The notes beneath the pieces were generated by a model. That model worked only from the letters and a program-made list of their open reading frames with translations. It did not search any database and was not told the origin of the DNA. Source: Chamaecyparis obtusa (taxonomy: Eukaryota; Streptophyta; Pinopsida; Cupressales; Cupressaceae). Taken from it: DNA of 64,000 nucleotides. Below are positions 25,048 to 37,531 of this stretch, in pieces (position 1 is the first letter of the stretch; every line of letters starts with the position of its first letter). The stretch is taken from contig BSBK01007029.1 of the NCBI GenBank assembly GCA_027943335.1, forward strand, positions 1,695,001-1,759,000. Reading direction: 5' to 3'. The position numbers and the translations under genes are program-made.

Positions 25048-25835
25048 TGCTGCAAGGACCAAGTAGAGGCAAGCAGAATCAGAGTTAATTGAGACTACTT
25101 GGCCTACTAACAAGCCCTGTGAAGAGTACACAATGCAAGCAATACTAAATTCCATATAAAATTAGCTTACAACACAAAGGATATGAGACAGCAACTAGTA
25201 ACAACACTAGTTCAATTATTATATCATCATCAACATGCCCGGCTGTGAGGCCTTTCGGGTTTCGACATTATTACAATGAATTTAGGTATACAGATCTACT
25301 ACGTCCATAAAATGATGTTTCTATTATCTCTATCTTACTTATCTTGTCCTCATACTAATACTAATCATCTTTGCAAGCTCCAAATATATAGCCAACAAAG
25401 CCACATGTCAGCCAGTCAAGCATTTAATTACATTATAGGTCCACTTAGGAAGAGAAACCAAAACTAAATAAAGAAAGAACAAAACATGATGCACCGATAG
25501 ATTTAGGTCCACACATGATCCAAGAACGTATCTTGAACGTCGCAAGATCCAATTATTCCGCACGGAACTGCGCAAGGCAAGATACCACACGTTTCATGCA
25601 AAACTAGTGGTAATCGGTACCTGAGGAAAATGGTGATAACTTTAAGCTCCAAGTGAATTAGGATGTGCGCTCTTAGGAGGATGCTCCAAATTAGGTCCAC
25701 AACACTGCATTATCAGTGCAAGGCATGAAACCAACAGCAACATCGACGCCAAAATGAATAATACACAGGAATAGAAAAATAGGAAATATTTTTGGTGATG
25801 CAAGATTACTCAAGACCCAAGATGCTCCTGCATCA
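25048..25835 (-). repeat. 5' LTR of the chromovirus
   Basis: This is the 788-bp partner of 18439-19227. It begins TGCTGCAAGGACC on the plus strand and lies next to the primer-binding site. Confidence 0.92.
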
Positions 25836-25840
25836 AATAT

Positions 25841-26478
25841 CCACATACATTTGGCACATGATCCTCGGATGAAGCATTCTATTGACATATATGTTATCGA
25901 TGGTCTTGATAGTTATAGTATGGTCCTAGGTAGGGATTAGACAAGAAGGCTAAATGGATACGTAGCTACTAATTTCTTCCACATTTGGTTACCATGGAGA
26001 GGGATTCCTAATCAAATAAGGATAGAAATCACCCCAATATTGAGATTGATGATAATAAAATATGGGGAGAACATCAAGGTCTTGTTCACTAAAACAAACC
26101 TCATAAATTACAAGCCAAGGGAAAAAGAAGTTTTGATGCTTCAAATTCACATAATCAAAGAGGAAAGGAAATATTAGGAGATCATAACTCCACCAAAGTA
26201 TTCATAGAAAATGATCTAGTTTTTTCCTCTGATGAAGGAGAAGGGATATTCAAAAATTTTAGGAACTTTGTGCTAAGAAGCATACAACAAGGTCTCAAGC
26301 TAGGAATTATACCTTAGTGAGAGATTTTCTCTTACCCAAATGGTGTAGGATACATGATGCATCATATTCATAATTCTCTTGCTCCATATGTAAGATGGCT
26401 TTAGAATAGGTAGATAAAGTAATTTTGGGTGTAGTAAACCTGGGAGATATACAAGTGATTCGAGATAACAAAAATAGT
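25841..26478 (+). pseudogene. Continuation of the outer Gypsy protease region
   Basis: Directly after the AATAT duplication the plus strand reads VIDGLDSYSMVLGRD then a stop. This is the protease end (LGRD where relatives have LGRPW), joined to the front half at 18285-18438. The rest to 26478 is coding-like with many stops. Confidence 0.6.
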
Positions 26479-26628
26479 TCTAGAGACAATCTCCCACAAT
26501 AAGATATAGATGAGAGTAAGTAAGATGAGTGCAAAAAGAAATTACCCTTTGTAAACAAAGGAAAAAAATGACAAGTCAAGTTTACAATAGGAAACCCTAG
26601 GTAAATCACTAGGAAGTAAGTATGGACA

Positions 26629-26831
26629 ATGAGTTTTGACGGTTTCAAAACCAAGAAAGGGTCAGAATCTATATATGAATTGATAATTCCATCTAGAGAG
26701 TCATGTTTAGTAGCACATAGATTACAATTTCCTTGCACAAAAAACATGGTTGAATATGAAGCTCTTACCTTGGGCTTACTTTGCACAATAAATAAATGGG
26801 AAAAGATACATCATGTATTCAGGGATTCAAT
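26629..26831 (+). pseudogene. Archaeal-type RNase H domain, first copy (partial)
   Basis: The translation from ATG 26629 reads MSFDGFKTKKGS, then LQFPCTKNMVEYEALTLGL. This matches the front half of the additional RNase H found in Tat-type Gypsy elements (FDGS...NNxAEYEALxxGL). It ends abruptly at about 26831, where a second copy of the gag region begins. The flanking block 26479-26831 is repeated at 27917-28267. Confidence 0.65.
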
Positions 26832-27911
26832 GATGAATTCTCATTTCCACCTAAATTTGAAGCATATGAGGAGTGCAATGGGCAATTTATGCCAGCATCA
26901 GCTAATGGTCCTATAAAGGTGCCACACTTAGAATTCTCACCAGAGGCAAAATAAAATAAAATGGACCAATACAATAAATAGTGCAAGAGACCAAATATCT
27001 ATTACCCCTAATAAATGACAACATTATGGTGTGGGGCATCAAGGAGATACACAAACTTCAACAATCTCAAGGGAATGACAAATATAAATTTTATCAAAGG
27101 AATAATAGAAACAATAAGCTTCTAACTTCATCTACCTTCGAACAATTCCAACACACCTCTACATCCAAATGCAAGTACCACACCATGCTACCCAAAAGAT
27201 TTTCCAGAATATCGACAAGGTGTTGGTAACAATCAGAATGCCAACAATACACAAGGTAATAGTGGGCCTCAAAACACCAACAATGCACAAACTACTAGAA
27301 AGACTCGACAGAATGGAGAGTCAAAGAAGTTAGGGAAACACGTAATGAAGGAATTGAAGAAGGTTAAGATAAATTTACCTTTGTTTCAATTAAAGAAATT
27401 TCCAGAGATAAGGGATGTGTTCATAAGTAGCTTTAAGGATAGCACAAATCTAGGGAGTCACAATCAGGATACAATGAATACTACTTAGAACTTGAATAGA
27501 GTCTCTCCAAATGTGAATGTGGATGAAGATGCTAATATTGCTCAAAGATTTTTATGTGAAGATCAAAACACGTGTGGTAACCATAATTCATCACAACCCA
27601 TTTATGTTGCACAAAGTGTCTCGGGTGCAACTCAAACTTTAACAAAGAATGAAGGGGTTGCAAAAGATCAAAACACGAAAAAAATAAGAGAGGCTAATAG
27701 AGAAATAGGGGAGGAAACTAAGGATACCACTCAAAAAGATACTCCCATTATGTTCTCCCAAGGGAAAGATTAATTGGACCCATTCCTCTTGTCTGTGAGG
27801 ATTTTTGGTAAATTCATGCACAATTGCCTCATTGATTTGGGTGTGTCAAGCAATGTCATGTCACTTGTAATCTGCAAAAGGTTGGGGATTCTTCCTACAA
27901 ATACTAACAAG
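26832..27911 (+). pseudogene. Second copy of the outer-element gag region
   Basis: The sequence parallels 17327-18382 almost base for base with many substitutions. It begins GATGAATTCTCATTTCC and ends near ACAAATACTAACAAG. A frame at 27492-27773 is open. The DSGAS-like site is again altered. Together with 26479-26831 and 27917-28267 it shows a tandem duplication inside the old Gypsy element. Confidence 0.7.
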
Positions 27912-28071
27912 AAATATTTCCATAGATAATCTCCCACAACAAGATATAGTTGAGAGTAGTAAGATGGTTGTAGAAATAAATCACTCTTCGTAAACAAAGG
28001 AGAACAATGCCAAGTCAGGCCTAGCATAGGAAACCCTAGGGAAATAATTAGGGAGTAACCAAGTATGGAAA

Positions 28072-28450
28072 ATGAGTTTTTATGGTTCCAAAACCAAGAA
28101 AGGGTCAAGATCTAGATCTATGAACTAATAAGTCCATCTGGAGAATCATATTTCACAGTACATAGATTAAAATTTTCTTGCATAAATAATATGGTTGAAT
28201 ATGAACCTCTTATCTTGGGCTTAATTTGCACAATAAATAAAGGGTAAAAGATACTTCATGTATTCGGGGATCTAGACCTAGTAGTACACCAAGTCCAAAA
28301 GAAATACACTTGCCATGTCAAAAGGTTGAAAATATATTGGAATCAAGTATGGGATCTCATAGAGAGCTTTGTCGTGTTTAACATAAAATTTTGATACTGA
28401 TATGGTAACAAGGTGGTAAATGCCTTTCCAAAAATTGCAAGCTCATTGAC
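28072..28450 (+). pseudogene. Archaeal-type RNase H domain, second copy
   Basis: It starts MSFYGSKTKKGS (the DG motif is changed to YG). After stops it continues VVHQVQKKYTCHVKRL, VWDLIESFVVFNIKF and VNAFPKIASSL, the back half of the Tat-type extra RNase H. It lies upstream of RT in this element. Confidence 0.6.
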
Positions 28451-28999
28451 ACCCCTCATTCTCAAAGGGTTGAGGAAGTTTAGAGTGGAATTGGAATTAG
28501 TGCTATTGGTACTTAACAACGTCACCAATTATCAAGTCTTCAATGATGATAGCATATATCAGAATTTTTTAAAAATGCAAGTGTCTTCACTGGATAAATA
28601 ATTGATGATGATTAGATTCACGAAGCAGATTTTGATCCAGAAGGGATCATAATTTGAAAACCAACACCACTCCAAGAGGCATGATCCAGTTAGAAAGAAT
28701 ATTTGATATGGATCAATTTCACGCAATCAAGCACTAGTCCGCTAAAGGGGGTGAATGTAAGAAGATAAAATTAGGCCCAAAAGAGGATCCAAAGAATGTG
28801 TTCATTATTAAGGATTGCACCCCATAGGAGAGAGAAAGTATATTTAATGTGATGAGAATTTCCAGACGTGATAGCATGGAGCTATGAATACTTGAAGGCC
28901 TATTATTCATCCATTATCACACATACAATACCTTTTAATGAGGGGAGCAAGTCACTCCAATAGCACCAAAGACCTGTGAACCCCCTACTGGAACCATTG

Positions 29000-29730
29000 A
29001 TTTATCAAGAAGTAAAGAAACTATTGATTGCAAAGATCATATTTCTAGTGCAACACTCAATGTGGGTTGCCAATTTGGTTCCAGTCAGAAATAAAATAGA
29101 GAGATAAGGTTATGTGTAGATTTTCATATTCTCAACAAAGCATCAAAAAAGGATAATTACTCGTTGCCATCATTGGATGAAATAATACAGATAGACAATG
29201 GGTCTCAAATGATGTTTTTTATGGTTGGGTACTCGAGATACAATCAGGTACTAGTCAAGGAAGATGATTAGTTGAAAATAACTTTCAGCACAAAATGGGG
29301 AACATTTTCCAACATGAGAATGTCATTTGACTTAATCAATGTAGGAGCAACATTTCAAAGGGCTATGGACATTGCCCTTAAAGATGTGGTATACAAATAC
29401 ATTATCATCTATATAGATAACTTGATAGTCTTCTCAAAGAAAAGAGAAGACCAAGTTGAAGACCTAAGGAACGTATTTTCAAGATGTAAAAATTTTAGAA
29501 TCTCCCTCAACCCAAAAAAATGCATGTTTGGGGTCACTTAATGAAAATTGTTAGGACACGTGATCTCATAAACGGGATGATGATTGATCCAGATAGGGTG
29601 GAGAAAATTTTGAAATTCAGTTTGTCACGTATTAAGAAAGAGTTAAAATATTTCTTTGGAAAGATCAATTTTGTAAGAAAGTTCATTTCAGGACTTACAA
29701 AGAGTAAAACCCATGTACAATATGCTCAAG
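29000..29730 (+). pseudogene. Gypsy reverse transcriptase (outer element)
   Basis: Translation gives MWVANLVPVRNK, DNYSLPSLDEII, then MRMSFDLINVGATFQRAM and YIIIYIDNLIVFSK. The catalytic YIDD is changed to YIDN. Connection motifs follow with frame changes (GMMIDPDRVEKIL, FFGKINFVRKFI). Stops and frameshifts are frequent. Confidence 0.85.
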
Positions 29731-29749
29731 ACAGATGCTAAAATGGATT

Positions 29750-30080
29750 GGACTCTAAGGGTGAAGGAAGCTTTCAATGATTGTCATTCTATCTATACTC
29801 ATTCACTTCAGATCATACATGTATAGTGATACTCACAAAAAGAATTGAAGAAAGAGACGAGCACCCCATCACTTTCATGAGCATGCTACTGAAAGACATG
29901 GAATTGAAGTATCCCAAAGTTGAGAAGAAATCTTACACACTCATAAAAGTAATTAAGAAGTACATGCATTACATATTGAGGAGAAAGGTACATGCCATAG
30001 TTCTTGACATTGCAATAAAGACATTATTAATGCAGAATGAACTTAGTGATAGAAGAGGAAAGTGGGTCACCACTAACTAG
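29750..30080 (+). pseudogene. Gypsy RNase H (outer element)
   Basis: An open frame at 29781-30080 reads FYLYSFTSDHTCIVILTKR, then HPITFMSMLLKDMELKYPKVEKKSYTLI in pieces. This is the usual RNase H that follows RT in Athila/Tat-like Gypsy elements. Confidence 0.8.
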
Positions 30081-30278
30081 GAATACAACATTGAAATCCA
30101 ACCAATGAAGATAATTAGAGGAAAAAATCTCACCCAGAAGATTGTTTCCAATGGACCCAATTTTGTTCAATGAGTTTATGAAATAGAGGATGTATGCTCA
30201 GATGAATGGTACAAGGATATCATTTTCTATCTACTAAATCACAGGTATCCTTCACATCTCAATCTAGTATAGAAGAAA

Positions 30279-31460
30279 GTGGTAAAATTGAAAAGAAAAA
30301 GATACATGTTGCAAGGATCAGTTTTGTACAAAAAAAATTATGAGGGCATCTATCTAAGATGTGTGGGAAAAGAAGTAGGAAGGATCCTGGAACATTTTCA
30401 TGATAAGTTTGGAACAGGCCACAAAGAAATGTTTTCCACTATACACAAGATACTAAGATTGGGGTATTATTAGCTGACTTTTCTCAAGGATATGCACGAA
30501 CATGTAAAGACTTGTCATATTTTCCAAACAGTTTCAACTCAAGAGAGGAATCCCGCAAAACCTCTGAAACCGGTGATTGAAGTAAGGCCATTTTCAAAAT
30601 GGGGTCTTGAATTTATTGGTATGATCAATCTACCTTCCTCGGCAAAACATAGGTACATTCTAACAACTAACGAATATTGTACTTGGTGGACGGAAGCCCA
30701 AGCAATAAAATTATGCAATATTGATGTTGTTATTATGCTTCTTGAAGAGAAAGTTATTACAAGGTTTGGATGTCCTCATGCTTTGGTTTGACGTAATAAT
30801 GATTCAACATTTTCATCTCTTAAGTTCTCTAACTGGGCTTTTGATCATGGGATTACTTTAAAGATTTCATCTAACTATTATCCCAAGAGGAATGACCTAG
30901 TTGAATCTACAATCAAGAACCTACTAAGTCTCATAAAGAAACTATTGGATAGGAACCCAAGAGATTGGCACACACAAATAAAATTTGGTCTTTGGCCGGA
31001 TAGAACAAGGATCAAGAGTTCTTTAGGCACCTCTCCATACCATTTGGTGTATGAACAAGAACTCATTTTCTTGGTCCAATTGAGAATCCCAACCTTGCAA
31101 TTATGTAGGGGTATTTAGAAAATGAAGATAGGGCCAAAACCCACCTATCTAAATTGATGCAATTGGATGAGAAAAGAGATGAAGCCCTAGATAAATTTGT
31201 CAAAAATCAAGGGGTAGTCAAGAGATTGTTTGCCAGATTGGGTAGATTCAAAGCCTTCATGATCTCAGATTTGGTTCTATATTGGGATAAAGTGCATGCA
31301 AAGAAAGGTGATCATGACAAGTTTGATAGGATCAAGAAAGGTCCATATCAAATTTTTAAAATTTTGGGAGATAATGCATTCAAACTCAAGACATGAACTA
31401 GAGAAGACGTCCTATTTCCAATCAATGCGCAATTTATCAAGCACTATTTCATCTCATAAG
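30279..31460 (+). pseudogene. Gypsy integrase (outer element)
   Basis: The H2C2 region is at 30390-30530 (HFHDKFGTGH ... CHIFQT). The core has WGLEFIGMINLP and KRNDLVESTIKNL (catalytic E kept), but the first and second Asp motifs are altered (TTNEY, NNDST). The C-terminal part at 31154-31396 reads MISDLVLYWDK, KGPYQIFKILGDNAFKL and, after a stop, FIKHYF. That LKHYF-type ending is typical of Athila/Tat-like elements. No chromodomain is present. Confidence 0.85.
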
Positions 31461-32960
31461 TTCCCTTACAAGACCTTTTGTATAGAGTTAGAATAGGTTT
31501 CCTTTCAACTATTTTAGTTTAGGTGTTTTACGAGTGCAATGGTTAATTTGCCTTGACTTAGTTGGACTTCAGTTTTTAAGTGGCTCTATTCGTAGCTTAG
31601 AAGATTTTATTTTAGTTTGCTTAGTTTGTCATTGGTTTGTCTTGATTCCCTTGACTCAAGTAGTTTGGTAGTTCATTCGTAGTTTGGTAGTCTTAGGTTT
31701 TCTTAGGATAATCTTAGTGGTTTAGTTTTCTTTAGTTTAGGTGTTTTTTATTTGGTTAGTTTGGTTTAGAGAGATCCCAACTAGCAAACAAGGTGATGTA
31801 TCATGTAATGCACTCTGGTGTTTTCCCAACAATTTTGTTTAGTTCATTTCTGAAATATCTCTTTGTGAGATTCTTATAAATTGGAGATTGTTCTTAATAG
31901 CCTTAACATGCAAAAAGGATTTGTCCTAAATTTGGAATAGAGTTGTAGTTGTGTTTTGAGTACCTAAGTCTTTCGATTACAACATCTTACTCACACTTAA
32001 TTGCTCTAATTTATTGGAGTCTCCAAGGACAAATTGAAGTTAGTGAAAGATATTACGCCTACTTTTGAACCGTTATTGCCTCTATAAACCCATTTATGAG
32101 CTTCACTTCTCGTGAGCCAAAACAAAGTACCATAAGGTATCAAAGAAGTATCGAAGGAAAGAAATATGTAATAGGAATGTTATTTTGTCTAGGAAGTGGG
32201 TTTGCTCCACATTGATCCTGGATGTGACTCTCAAACCTTTAATGTCAAAAGTTATAAAAGTATGGAGGAAAAGTGAGTTGGTTTGGGCAATGGATATGCT
32301 CCCTATTGATCCTGAACTCGGCTCTTGGACTCGAATTATTCAATATGCGATAGAGAATGAAAACTTCAAAACAATTTGGCTTTATGGGTGTACAAATACC
32401 TCTACCAGTGCTACTCATGATAAATTTACTAAAAGTAGAGCTATCCGTGGGGAAGTTACAACATGCTTCTAAAGCATGGACCGTCATTTAACTAGGTACA
32501 TAAGTCTTGGAAGGTTTTCAATGATCTTGTTGAGCAGGGAATGAATACACTAGTACACACGTGAGTAATCAAGGATGGAGGCTCTTAGCTCAATTTTTGG
32601 TTTCTTACGTTGAGAGCATTTCCTAGTTGTTTGATAGGTGAAAAGAGACTTGATCAAAGGTTCTAAGTTTTGATTTAGTTATATCCTTAAAATGTTTAGG
32701 AACATATTCAAGTGGAATCACTAGATGTTGTGACATTTTTACACCATTGCCCCATTGCAAATGGGGACCCCTATTTTTGCTTCGTGATGGTAGGTTTAAG
32801 TGGTAGAGTAGATTGGCAATAATTAAAAAAATTGAGAGCCTCTTAAAAATCAAGATGTCCAAAAATTTAAAAAAATAACAAAAATTCGCCAAGTATAAGA
32901 ACATGAAAGTAAGGGTCAAACATTGAGTCCAACTAGTCATTGGCATTTAAAAAAGAGGGA
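31461..32960. other. Sequence after the outer Gypsy integrase, possibly its 3' LTR
   Basis: The stretch 31500-31800 is T-rich on the plus strand with recurring 'tttagtttag' phrases. One open frame at 32185-32472 has no recognised domain. By position this should hold the 3' untranslated part and LTR of the outer Gypsy element. No partner LTR was found, so no boundaries are given. Confidence 0.3.
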
Positions 32961-32969
32961 AGCAAAAAA

Positions 32970-33185
32970 ATCACCTGCCAGATGAAATGATGGAATCCAC
33001 TCCCTCAAGAGGAAGCTTGTTAGATGAAAAGGTGGAATCCACTCTCTCAAATGGCAGCTTGCTAGATGAAAAGGTGGAACCCACTCTTTCAAGTGGCTTT
33101 TTGTGAGATGAAAAGGTGGAATCCACTCCCTCAAGTGGTAGCTTCCTAGATGAAAAGGTGGAATCTAATCCCTCAAGTGGCAAGG
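32970..33185 (+). repeat. 42-bp tandem repeat encoding 14-residue units
   Basis: Five consecutive units of 42 bp translate in one plus-strand frame as LLDEKVESTPSSGS with variations. Only the third unit has a stop (TGA). The unit is a multiple of three, and most changes keep the frame open, so the array was probably once coding. I do not recognise the protein. The minus-strand open frames over it are shadows. Confidence 0.75.
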
Positions 33186-33447
33186 AGATGAATTACATTT
33201 ATTTGATAAAGAGACCAAGAAGATCGATCTAAGCGAGAGATTTGGATCCAAGGAGGTGAAAAACAATGTAAAAGGAAGGCATGAAGAAGTTTCAACCAAT
33301 CACAAGCCTCCCTCACCAAGTTCAAACAAGCCTTGCAAGGCTAAAATTGACTCCAAGTGGATAAGCATGGGCCAACCCTAAACCATTTAATATTCATTGG
33401 TAGTAATTCAATTTTTGTAGCATTGAAAGAAAAGGTCAATTTAAGAG

Positions 33448-33450
<3 letters not shown>

Positions 33451-33497
<47 letters not shown>
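33451..33497. repeat. (AT)n microsatellite
   Basis: A plain run of about 23 AT dinucleotides. Confidence 0.98.
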
Positions 33498-33500
<3 letters not shown>

Positions 33501-34367
33501 GAGGTCATTTCAACACTTCAAAAAAATTGTTTGCAGCCCTTTATAGTGCAGTTTGAACCAGCAAAAGTGCAACAAGAGCAAGTTTTCTAATCATTTTTAT
33601 TGTGGGGATTCATTTAGGTGTGATCGTCTTCAAGCTTCATGCCAAAAGAGGATTAATCTTATAGTTTTTCAAGGAATAAAGGTCCGCTTTCAATAATCTC
33701 TTGTGAATTCAAGGCCTAAGGTCAAGAGAAATCAGTCCAAGATGTGAATTTTTATCTTCACACCATGTCATTGCTACTGTGGACAGGGATCTACAATCAT
33801 TTTCAAGACTATATAGTTTTGGCTTTATTTTTCATATCTCAGTCACCCTTTTTCATTAACAACAAAGTGAAATTGAATTGGGAGAACTGGTATGATGTGT
33901 AGAACTGAAAAATAATTAAAATTCCAAGTATTTCATGTCACTACAACAAACCTAGATTCACTAGTTTTGAAGTCTAATGTAACATTTAGAAGTCTGATTT
34001 TAGTACACCAACAACTAGCAAATTAAGGATTTGAGTTAAGTTTGATAAAATGGACTTAGAATCTAATTAAGGGCTGATGTTACAGGATAAATCATGAAGG
34101 TAGGTGGCAAAAATTTAAAATCTAAAGCCATGTCCAAGGAGAAGAAATATACAACATCAAAAGGTAAGGAGATGATCAAACAACGAGGGCTAAAAGAGCC
34201 AAAAACAATGAAAGCGCCAAAGCATGAAAGCTAGGACAGATGAAACATGATGTGTAGGAAATGACACCAAAGACAAGTTTTACTTCCACATGGGAAAAGA
34301 TTAGCAACACAAATGTTGGATCATTTGACATGAACCTGATAAGGGATCGAATGTTGGATCATTTGAC

Positions 34368-34792
34368 ATGGATCTACTCAAGCAAATTGAATTAGATTGT
34401 ATGGGTACGAAGATTGCTATTTTGGAAGTCAGGAATGATAAATTGGAGTATGTAAGAGCCGTATTTCACTTAGAGGTGGAAGATGATAAAAAATTAGTGT
34501 TGAACAACTACAAGGAAAGATGAAAAATATTTACTTCATGGAGGCGAGTCCAGTTATGTTTGGACATTTGGAAGCAGCTACAAAGTTTCCAAACTCCATG
34601 GCTATTTGTAATACAATTGATTGGAAGAAGACTTGTGCCACTTGTACAAGTGATGTGGGGTATCATGAATATAAACTTGGATTGGTGCCAAGTGTCCCCA
34701 TGGAGGAGCTCAAGGAGATAGTGTCCAGATTCAATGAATGTGAAAAAGAGGATGAGGATGAGGGGAACAATTCCCAAGAAAATGACATGTAG
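34368..34792 (+). pseudogene. Unidentified two-part coding-like stretch
   Basis: An ATG at 34368 opens a 51-codon frame ending at 34523. A second ATG at 34520 overlaps its stop (ATGA) and opens a 90-codon frame to 34792. The second peptide contains CATCTSD, an LGLVPSVPMEELKEI segment and a very acidic, glutamate-rich tail. The overlap suggests one gene broken by a frameshift. I recognise no family. It could be a fragment of a retroelement or a captured gene piece. Confidence 0.35.
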
Positions 34793-34799
34793 GTCCACA

Positions 34800-37095
34800 T
34801 GGCTCTAAATTTGCTCATTAGTTATAAATATATGCTTCATTATGATTGGCCCATTTGGCACCAAGTGGTATATGGCTGACTTGGCCCTCTTTTTTATTGG
34901 CGCTCAAAAGCAATTTACTATTATTATTGATCTATTAGTTGATGACTTCTACAAGCTTCTACCTAATCTCTATTCTCATTGGCCCATTTATTGGTTCATA
35001 TTATTTGTAGTTATGCCTATTTTCTCATTAGTCTTTGAAAAAGAAATGTAATTTTTCTATTGGCTCACATGGCAGTGCTTAATTGTAATTGGGTGGGCAT
35101 TTGATATTTTATTAGCAACGGTTATGGAAACTCTCATTAGGACTTATGTGGATTAATCTGGGTCATTGATTCTTATTTATGATTTGTTGTGTTTACATGG
35201 TGAAATATTTATGATCATTTTGGAGTATCGTGTGGTTCTTTACATCTCTCAATTAGAATAGAATTTGTTTTCAAGAACTTAGTTGGAATTTGATTCAGTT
35301 AGTTTAGATTGAATAAGAGTCATTATGGAATCATCTTTGGTACACTCATTTAGACAAAAGCACTAGTTGCTTATTGCTTGTAAGTACATCTTGTGTGGTC
35401 AAATGTCATAAAATCATAAGCTTAACTTCAATTACCACTCACTCAATAATTTGCATCCGTTGTAGTTGGTGAGATAGTGGTGATTTGAATATCTTTCAAG
35501 TATATCTTAAAATATTGCACTAGGGGGGTGGGGTTGATGACAAGAACACATCTAGTAGAGTCACGAAGATATCCACAAGCCTTTGCATCCTAAGATAGAA
35601 TTAGAAAGTAGTTTGAATCCGCAAGTTTAAAGTCATAGCAAGCATGAAGTTATATTTTCATTGCACATTGTGGAGTCAAAGTCATTCGAAATCAAGTTGT
35701 CAAAACCTTGTAGTAGTAGTGTACGTCCCCTCGTGATAACAGCACATCACATCATTACCACTGAGTGAGTACATCATTTGAAGGAACCTTAAGGTTGCCT
35801 TAGTGGCCTTTCTTTGCAATCTTTAGCACATAAGGTTTTTTTTTTCAAGAGAGTTGAAGATTTGGTATTCCATTTGGAATATTGAGCATTCAATTCTGCC
35901 TGTTGTAGTCAAATAAAACTCACATCAACACAACCATGTCCAACACTTTCAGCTCCAAATGGCTTGCTATGTTGTCTTTAGTGCTATAATTTACTGTTAT
36001 TGTCGGAAGTCAGTATTTTTTTATCATTAAACCTAGTCTATTCACACACTTCACAATCTCAAATCCATTGCAACAAAACAACAAAATCCAATTGCTCAAC
36101 TCACCAATCAGGACTATAGCTGAACCTATTCACAGTCCAATGCTATTAGCCCAGAATCTCATTTCCAAACATATCAATATGCAACTGACAAAATAATGAG
36201 TGAGCATAAATTGTTTCAGCCATTTACAAGCATAATCAAAGTCAAGGGATAGGAGAACAACATCCAATGGGTTATTAAAAGCTACACCTCATGCTGAACT
36301 TTGGGAATAAATTTGTGATGGTTACATTGCTCGCTCCAATAACTATTGCTTTGGCAATAACAACCAAAGTAAAAACACTGGCAGTATTTAAATTTTAAAT
36401 AGAAAGGGGTAGTCACCCTAAGGACGAGAAAAACTAAAATCTTGTACAATAAATGCAAGCAAGATTATAAAATCTTGTTAGAAAATTGCAAAATGGTACA
36501 AATAAAGAAGCAAAGGACGCAAGCAAACCAGAACCAGCCTCTCACTCTCTCTCAGACTCTCTCAACCCTACCTTGCTATCCAGTCATGGTAGATTTCCCA
36601 TGACTTCTTTTAGCATTTATTTCAAAAATTAACACAACTACTCTTTCTCTAAAACTTTTGTAAGCCATATGACCATTCTATAAAATTTCTATTTAACTGA
36701 TTGAATCCTACTCAAAAAACACTTAATTATCAGAACACCCAAGACAAGTTTCCACAGAAAAATGATTCAAATTCATTTCTTACAACACAGAAATCATATA
36801 TAAGACAGTTTTCTCGTTTTAATTTTTTTAAATATCTTATGATCTAAATTGTTTAAACTTTGGTAAACCCTTCAACAAGAAGTTAAAGCTAAAAGTTTTT
36901 ACTGTGAACCCCTGGCTGCTAAAGACAATTTCCTAAATATGTTAACTGATAGGTTAAAAGTAAAACCTTTAAGCCTTGGCCTTCTACGGCAGAAAAAACA
37001 TACGTTCTTGTCAAATAATTGAACTCGAACTTATCAAACATTAATTGGCAGTTGTTACTCCAAAGCAAGACATCAGCTTACATTTAATGGATGAA
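34800..37095. other. Non-coding sequence downstream of the ATI gene
   Basis: I see no gene. Around 36395-36470 the sequence 'aaatagaaaggggtagtcac' followed by a short lysine-codon-like A-rich part resembles the 3' end of a LINE on the minus strand, but this is weak. Confidence 0.35.
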
Positions 37096-37099
37096 ACTC

Positions 37100-37531
37100 G
37101 AAAAAAATGTTAATATACATTTCTGTATATACAAACACCATATACATAAAAGTAGACTAGTTCATTGTCACTCTCATAGATGATGCTGCCCATATTGTTG
37201 CATGCATACAAGAATTGGGTCAAGTCTTATATTGGTGCTCAAAAAACATGAAAACAGATTCCACAATCCACATATACACAAAAAGACATCTTAGCAGTAT
37301 GTTTCTAATTAGATCATGTACAAAACATCTGTATAGACAAACTAAACTATAGTAGAACCATGAATACATGTTTCTTATCGCTCATTAAATTACTTCAAAC
37401 AGTTTAATTAGATTATGTACACATGCATCATTAAGCATTACAAGCCTGTGTATCACGGGCATCAATGCCACCATTGCATCCCAGACAAAAGGTAACATTT
37501 TCGTCATTATCTTGGAGATCACAGTATCTAT
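37100..37531 (-). other. Probable 3' UTR of the ATI gene
   Basis: The sequence after the stop codon at 37532-37534 has no other coding signal. It contains, on the minus strand, TTTTGTACAT and TTTGTATATAC phrases at about 37110-37330, typical of plant far-upstream polyadenylation elements. The end is estimated only. Confidence 0.4.

Larger units (their letters stand above)
18439..25835 (-). mobile_element. Ty3/Gypsy chromovirus, complete structure, inactive
   Basis: LTRs at 18439-19227 and 25048-25835 are flanked by the 5-bp duplication AATAT (18434-18438 and 25836-25840). The order on the minus strand is 5' LTR, primer-binding site, gag, protease, RT, RNase H, integrase, chromodomain, 3' LTR. 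That is the canonical chromovirus order. The reading frames carry several stops and at least two frameshifts. Gag is split by a solo LTR at 23065-24236. Net of that insertion it is about 6.2 kb. It sits inside the protease gene of an older plus-strand Gypsy element. LTR start and gag resemble the deleted element at 1601-5256, so the two are probably related lineages. Confidence 0.95.
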
